This document shows, piece after piece, positions 25,207 to 28,529 of a DNA stretch of 28,529 nt (the first letter of the stretch is position 1; every line of letters starts with the position of its first letter). The DNA lies in the NCBI GenBank assembly GCA_910578855.1, contig CAJTRV010000016.1, forward strand, positions 1 through 28,529, given 5' to 3'. The stretch comes from an uncultured Bacilli bacterium (GTDB taxonomy: Bacteria > Bacillota_I > Bacilli_A > RF39 > UBA660). The notes below the pieces were generated by a model, which made no database searches, had not been told where the DNA came from, and was given only the letters and a program-made list of their open reading frames with translations. Position numbers and translations under genes: made by a program.

Positions 25207-25665
25207 TTACATATCTACTTGATCAATTTCATCTACTAATTCTAATTGTGCCTCAATAATACTTCTTAAACGACGTTTGAAGATATTGATATTACGCTTT
25301 AACATATTCGCTTCATGCTCAGTCTTTTCAGCTCTTAACAGGGCTTCATTAACAATCCGATTGGCATTACGCTTCGCATCATCTAAAATAGCTTCTGCTT
25401 CATTATGGGCTGCAATTCGCATCTGATCAGACGTTTTCTGAGCCATCATAATTGCTTTATTCATCGTTTCTTCTGTTCTTCGATATTGTTCTAACTTCTG
25501 TTTCAACAATTCATTTTCTTTTTCCATCGATGACAACCGCGCTAGTTTCTCATCTTTTTCATTTAGTTCACCAACCATTAATTCAACTTGTTTGATGACC
25601 TTATCCAAGAAGCTATTAACTTCTACTGGATCATAGCCACGAAGTGTTCGCGTAAATTTTTCCAT
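25207..25665 (-). CDS. divIVA: DivIVA-domain cell division protein
   Basis: A 152-residue coiled-coil protein of the DivIVA family, which binds curved membrane at poles and septa. The conserved N-terminal segment reads FTRTLRGYDPVEVNSFLDKV, followed by long heptad-rich coils (about residues 25-75 and 85-140). The N-terminus is about nine residues shorter than in Bacillus DivIVA, lacking the PLTPNDIHN-type lead; no better upstream start is seen and GAGGTGATG precedes ATG 25665. The usual tip phenylalanine appears as leucine (TLRGYD). It lies 61 bases after sepF, the normal division-cluster order, although ylmG and ylmH are missing between them. Confidence 0.9.
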   Translation of the reverse strand: MEKFTRTLRGYDPVEVNSFLDKVIKQVELMVGELNEKDEKLARLSSMEKENELLKQKLEQYRRTEETMNKAIMMAQKTSDQMRIAAHNEAEAILDDAKRNANRIVNEALLRAEKTEHEANMLKRNINIFKRRLRSIIEAQLELVDEIDQVDM

Positions 25666-25726
25666 ATCATCACCTCTGGCACTACGGCATATTGTAGCAC
25701 ACTTTTACTATTTTTTCAATTTATTT

Positions 25727-26137
25727 TTACCATTCTATGTTGATATCATCATTATCATGAATATCTTTTCCATCATTATCATCCGTAATCTTCCCCTGAA
25801 CGTTGACATTATTTGGTGTACATAAGAAAATTCCACCACCTATTTTCTGAAGATCGCCACCAATCGCATAAATCGTTCCACTTAAAAAATCGACAATTCT
25901 CTTCGCTTGATCACTTGTTACTCGTTTTAAATTAACAACTACGGTATTTCTACTTTTTAAGAAATCAACAATTTGTTGTGACTCGGAATAAGCACGTGGC
26001 TCCAATAAGATCATCTTTGATCCCCCTTCGTTAGAATCTAACGCTTCTTCGGGTGATAACTTATAGTACTCGTCCCCATTGCCTGCCAAATATCCATCAT
26101 CACCACCATCAAACATTTTCTTAAAGTTTAGCCCCAT
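25727..26137 (-). CDS. sepF: Cell division protein SepF
   Basis: SepF anchors FtsZ filaments to the membrane and shapes the septum. The 136-residue protein has the amphipathic membrane-targeting N-terminus (MGLNFKKMF), an acidic linker, and the SepF core domain from about residue 42. The core reads MILLEPRAYSESQQIVDFL, VVVNLKRVTSDQAKRIVDFL, then SGTIYAIGGDLQKIGGGIFL, the conserved glycine-rich dimer region. The tail is acidic and Asn/Asp-rich (TDDNDGKDIHDNDDINIEW), longer than usual. AAGGAGGAG precedes ATG 26137. It sits upstream of divIVA in the same direction. Confidence 0.95.
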   Translation of the reverse strand: MGLNFKKMFDGGDDGYLAGNGDEYYKLSPEEALDSNEGGSKMILLEPRAYSESQQIVDFLKSRNTVVVNLKRVTSDQAKRIVDFLSGTIYAIGGDLQKIGGGIFLCTPNNVNVQGKITDDNDGKDIHDNDDINIEW

Positions 26138-26192
26138 TTTAACTCCTCCTTCATATAAGGTTATTTTTTACATTCTACTTTATCATTTTAGC

Positions 26193-26222
26193 ACATATTT
26201 CAAAAAAATGAAATATTTTTTT
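26193..26222. other. AT-rich perfect inverted repeat upstream of sepF
   Basis: ATATTTCA and TGAAATAT frame an all-A loop, followed on the plus strand by a run of T. It lies between the prepilin stop (26259) and sepF. On the minus strand it is not followed by a T run, so it is a doubtful terminator for the prepilin gene. Confidence 0.4.
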
Positions 26223-26258
26223 CTATTTTCTAATAATTCCCACCGGTTTTGCGTTCTC

Positions 26259-26627
26259 CTAACAACTCGACAAATCAACCTCGTATATCAATTTTCCATT
26301 TACATTACGAATGATAATTTTAGTACAAGTATCATCAAATTTTTGCTTCGTTTTAGGATTGGTAATATCACTATCAACATAGCCACCCTGTTTTAATTCC
26401 CGGAGTGTCAACGTCTTGGATCCACCATTTTCCGGAAGTGCTGCTACATGTTCCGCAGCCCATGCCTTACCACCACTTTTTAAATTGGCAATTTGTGTAT
26501 CGTAAATTTTATCGCGGGAAGAATCGGTCGTCTTATTAATCGCAGGGATGGCAATTAAACTAATAATAGCTAAAATAGCAATGACTGCTAATAATTCGAT
26601 TAAAGTAAATCCCTTCTGTTCTAGCAT
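26259..26627 (-). CDS. Prepilin-like type II secretion/competence protein
   Basis: A 122-residue protein with a textbook class III prepilin leader: MLEQKG followed by FTLIELLAVIAILAIISLIA. Cleavage is expected after Gly6, the mature protein would start with Phe7, and Glu11 is the conserved position-5 glutamate. The rest is a small globular domain (LKSGGKAWAAEHV, YVDSDITNPKTKQKFDDTC) ending in Cys; two cysteines (in DDTC and the last residue) could form a disulfide like minor pilins. It resembles ComGC or type IV pilins, but no ATPase, platform or peptidase gene is near. AGAAGGAT precedes ATG 26627. Orphan gene next to the conjugative-element boundary. Confidence 0.85.
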   Translation of the reverse strand: MLEQKGFTLIELLAVIAILAIISLIAIPAINKTTDSSRDKIYDTQIANLKSGGKAWAAEHVAALPENGGSKTLTLRELKQGGYVDSDITNPKTKQKFDDTCTKIIIRNVNGKLIYEVDLSSC

Positions 26628-26880
26628 CGTGATCCTTCTTTCTATCTTGTATCATTTTATCAAATATTTACCTACTTTTCAACTCATTTACGTTTATAAC
26701 AAGAAGAGATACACTTCACCGTATATCTTTTTTACCAAATATGATCAGTATTTTCTGTTTTCTTACTTTGGTCATAACCTACAAATAACAAGGTACAACA
26801 TAAACATCCAAAATAAATCAATCTTTTTTTCATTCTCTCTCAATCCTCTCTTTAGATTGAGATTATCATTTATTAATTTT
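26628..26880. other. Non-coding AT-rich stretch beside element end
   Basis: No gene is supported here. It contains an 8-bp perfect stem (TCTCAATC 26838-26845, GATTGAGA 26855-26862) without a clear T run. The inverted repeat begins immediately to its right. Confidence 0.4.
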
Positions 26881-26969
26881 AAATAAAAACTAAAATTATT
26901 ATTATATTCTTAAATGTTCTTATGTATCCGAATAGCCTTATTTTTCAAGGCATTCGGTCTTTTTTATAT
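26881..26969. repeat. 89-bp inverted repeat, right copy
   Basis: Reverse-complement partner of 2093-2181 (85/89 identical, ungapped). It carries the same hairpin, here oriented to stop plus-strand transcription (26928-26965). No plus-strand gene leads into it. Its left limit (26881) lies about 165 bases from the integrase stop, close to where a Tn916-type element would be expected to end. Confidence 0.85.
26928..26965 (+). terminator. Intrinsic terminator in right repeat copy
   Basis: CCGAATAGCCTT, a loop of Ts, and AAGGCATTCGG form a strong stem followed by TCTTTTTTAT. It acts on rightward transcription, though no rightward gene is left upstream. Confidence 0.75.
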
Positions 26970-27020
26970 TAACGGATATTTATATTTCTTCGCAAAATTT
27001 CTTATATTTCTTGATTGAAA

Positions 27021-27042
27021 AGTAGTATATAAAGTGGTAAAT
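27021..27042 (+). promoter_or_regulatory. Tn916-type Int arm-binding repeats (DR2-like)
   Basis: Two direct copies 12 bases apart, AGTAGTATAT (27021-27030) and AGTGGTAAAT (27033-27042), match the AGTAGTAAAT core recognised by the N-terminal domain of Tn916 integrase. They lie just beyond the int stop, as in Tn916. Confidence 0.65.
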
Positions 27043-27044
27043 AT

Positions 27045-28241
27045 TTATGATACTAAGTTCTTGATTTCTGCTTTCATTCCCTCTAGTGAAGCATGGGCAT
27101 AAAGGTTTAATGTGATACTGATATTTGAATGCCCCATGATATACTGTAAACTCTTTGGATTGATATTCTTATTAGCTAAACGGGTACAAAACGTATGACG
27201 TAATACATGCGGTGTTATCTTCGGTAAAGTGTCCTCATGTTTCTTGTTATACTTTTTAATTAGGTTGATAAGTACACTTCTATAACAATCACCCGTCATA
27301 GGATAGCCTTTACCATTGAGAAAAAGAAAGTCCCTATAACAGTCAATGTCGATTACTTTCCTATGCTTGTACCTGTCACTTTCAATGACGCGTTTCAATG
27401 CCTTGATCACTTCGTTACTCATAGGAATATCACGCAATCCACTTTTTGTCTTTGGCGTTTCTATATAATAGCCGACATTCTTATTTCTCAATAACTGGTG
27501 GGTTACATGGATAATCTCACTATCGAAATCAATATCTTTTATCGTTAATCCACATAGTTCAGAAATACGAAGTCCTGTTTTTAGCAGTATCACAATGGCA
27601 TTATAATATTTTTGATAGACCCTATCATGTTTTACAAAACTTAATAATCTTTCTTCCTCTTCCTCGGTTAAGGCATTTTTAGGTTCTGTATCATCTTCAA
27701 TGACTTCACTTAGTTTGAACGAAAAAGGATTTTTTCTAATCAGGTCATCTTGTATCGCAATATAAAATGAAGCCTTTAGCGTTCGTTTATAGTTGCTTAT
27801 ACTTTTATAAGCAATCCCTTTCTTTTTCATTCGTATTGCCCATTCTTTAGCGTCGGATAACTTAACACTGTCAATCGGTTTTGCTCCCAATTTATCCTCC
27901 TCCAATATCTTCATTAAATACTGTCTTTGAATTTGGGTACTTTTTTTGACATTGGTGCGGTGTTCGTTTTGCTTGGCATATAACTGACAGACAGTTATTT
28001 TTTTGCCAGCTGTATTGATACCGTCTGTAATATCTCGATGTATTTCTTGTTCTTTTTCCCTAAGTGATAAACAATCCCGTTTCCCCTTTGGGACACGGTC
28101 AGTTGCGACAAGTTTCCAGGAATACACATATTGTGTTGTTCCCGTATTATCTACATACTTATATAAATATCTTCCGTCTTTTCTCTGGTTCTCTCCGTTT
28201 TTTAAGATGCGTCCTTTTTTATCGCGTCTTTTTTCTAACAA
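27045..28241 (-). CDS. int: Tn916-family tyrosine integrase
   Basis: A 398-residue tyrosine recombinase (Tn916 Int is about 405) that catalyses excision and integration. The N-terminal arm-binding domain reads EKRRDKKGRILKNGENQRKD, GRYLYKYVDN and SWKLVATDRVPKGKRDCLSL, close to Tn916 Int. The core-binding domain covers about 80-180. The catalytic residues are Arg225 (KTGLRISEL), His345 and Arg348 (HVLRHTF), His371 (MGHSN) and Tyr381 (NLYAH). Translation starts at TTG 28241, 8 bases after GAGGAG. An extended -10 (TGATATAAT, at 28296-28291 on the minus strand) and a hairpin at 28302-28316 lie between xis and int. Intact and probably active. Confidence 0.95.
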   Translation of the reverse strand: MLEKRRDKKGRILKNGENQRKDGRYLYKYVDNTGTTQYVYSWKLVATDRVPKGKRDCLSLREKEQEIHRDITDGINTAGKKITVCQLYAKQNEHRTNVKKSTQIQRQYLMKILEEDKLGAKPIDSVKLSDAKEWAIRMKKKGIAYKSISNYKRTLKASFYIAIQDDLIRKNPFSFKLSEVIEDDTEPKNALTEEEEERLLSFVKHDRVYQKYYNAIVILLKTGLRISELCGLTIKDIDFDSEIIHVTHQLLRNKNVGYYIETPKTKSGLRDIPMSNEVIKALKRVIESDRYKHRKVIDIDCYRDFLFLNGKGYPMTGDCYRSVLINLIKKYNKKHEDTLPKITPHVLRHTFCTRLANKNINPKSLQYIMGHSNISITLNLYAHASLEGMKAEIKNLVS

Positions 28242-28301
28242 TTCATATGCTCCTCTCTCTGTTAGAAAGAACCTTGATATGACTAATTAGATTATATCAT
28301 A

Positions 28302-28316
28302 AAAAGCGCCTTTTTA
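28302..28316 (-). terminator. Small hairpin between xis and int
   Basis: AAAAAG and CTTTTT close a 3-base loop. On the minus strand it ends in TTTTT just after the xis stop, so it may attenuate xis transcripts before the int promoter-like sequence. Confidence 0.4.
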
Positions 28317-28317
28317 A

Positions 28318-28521
28318 CTAGATAGCGTCTAATTTGTCAATCAGTTTTTCAAACTTTTTTCGTTTAATCTGAATACGGTTGCCATTCATGAGTAGCCAAT
28401 CAGCATTTTGATTTTCCTCGGCAAGTCGTCGTAGCTTGTTTTCACCAATCCGAAAATACTTTGACGCTTCCTCTATCGTGAGGGTGTATTTTTCCCATAT
28501 AGGGACATCTTTGTTATTCAT
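28318..28521 (-). CDS. xis: Tn916-family excisionase
   Basis: A 67-residue winged-helix DNA-bending protein that assists Int in excision. The sequence is nearly that of Tn916 Xis, the same length: VPIWEKYTLTIEEASKYFRI, GENKLRRLAEENQNADWLLM, NGNRIQIKRKKFEKLIDKLD. The MerR-like helix (TLTIEEASKYFRIGENKLRR) and the wing are intact. It begins at ATG 28521, only 8 bases from the window edge, so its ribosome site is not visible in full. The stop lies 76 bases before int, the conserved order in this element family. Confidence 0.96.
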   Translation of the reverse strand: MNNKDVPIWEKYTLTIEEASKYFRIGENKLRRLAEENQNADWLLMNGNRIQIKRKKFEKLIDKLDAI

Positions 28522-28529
28522 AATACGCT

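Larger units (their letters stand above)
26881..28529. mobile_element. Integrase end of a Tn916-family conjugative element (partial)
   Basis: xis and int in Tn916 order and spacing, with int arm-site repeats beyond the int stop, mark the right-hand end of a Tn916-type element that continues past the window edge. The exact boundary is unresolved: it could be at 26881, taking the repeat as element DNA, or near 26966, taking the terminator as host DNA into whose T-rich tail the element inserted. Both sites fit the family's preference for A/T-rich targets. Confidence 0.8.

Overview
The window is low-GC, AT-rich DNA that looks like chromosome of a spore-forming member of the Bacillota, perhaps an Erysipelotrichia-type lineage. 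The lineage is an inference. The evidence is strong GGAGG-type ribosome sites, sepF-divIVA-ileS order, a T-box leader, a SigK-type sporulation sigma factor and a Tn916-family integrase. Almost every gene is on the minus strand; sigK is the main plus-strand gene.

Layout: 1-720 holds no large gene but carries a candidate type I toxin-antitoxin pair (hydrophobic 36-codon peptide, converging antisense RNA, 9-bp pairing between mRNA ends). Then come secG and an unknown polytopic membrane protein. An accessory pocket (2.1-4.0 kb) holds a VanZ-family gene, a membrane-anchored XRE regulator and an orphan fragment. A housekeeping operon follows: priA, fmt and a small membrane protein. 8.0-11.15 kb is a decaying island: an intact rhuM gene among remnants of two Fic genes, a small nucleotide-fold-like gene and a metallophosphoesterase. 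sigK follows, then a structured leader RNA of unknown class in front of a 16-codon stub.

12.6-21.2 kb is a complete Wadjet (JetABCD) anti-plasmid operon with its own promoter and start/stop overlaps, followed by an unrecognised 173-aa gene. 21.4-26.1 kb is ileS, an unknown 147-aa gene, an isoleucine-type T-box, divIVA and sepF. The IleRS is the long type 2 form and its HIGH signature reads GLHH (swapped GxHH), which predicts very strong mupirocin resistance. An orphan prepilin-like gene follows. From about 26.9 kb to the right edge is the int/xis end of a Tn916-family integrative conjugative element, with Int arm-site repeats.

The most unusual structural signal is an 89-bp inverted repeat (85/89 identical) at 2093-2181 and 26881-26969. 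It contains an intrinsic terminator, and the two copies lie 24.7 kb apart: one beside the vanZ pocket, the other at the conjugative-element boundary.
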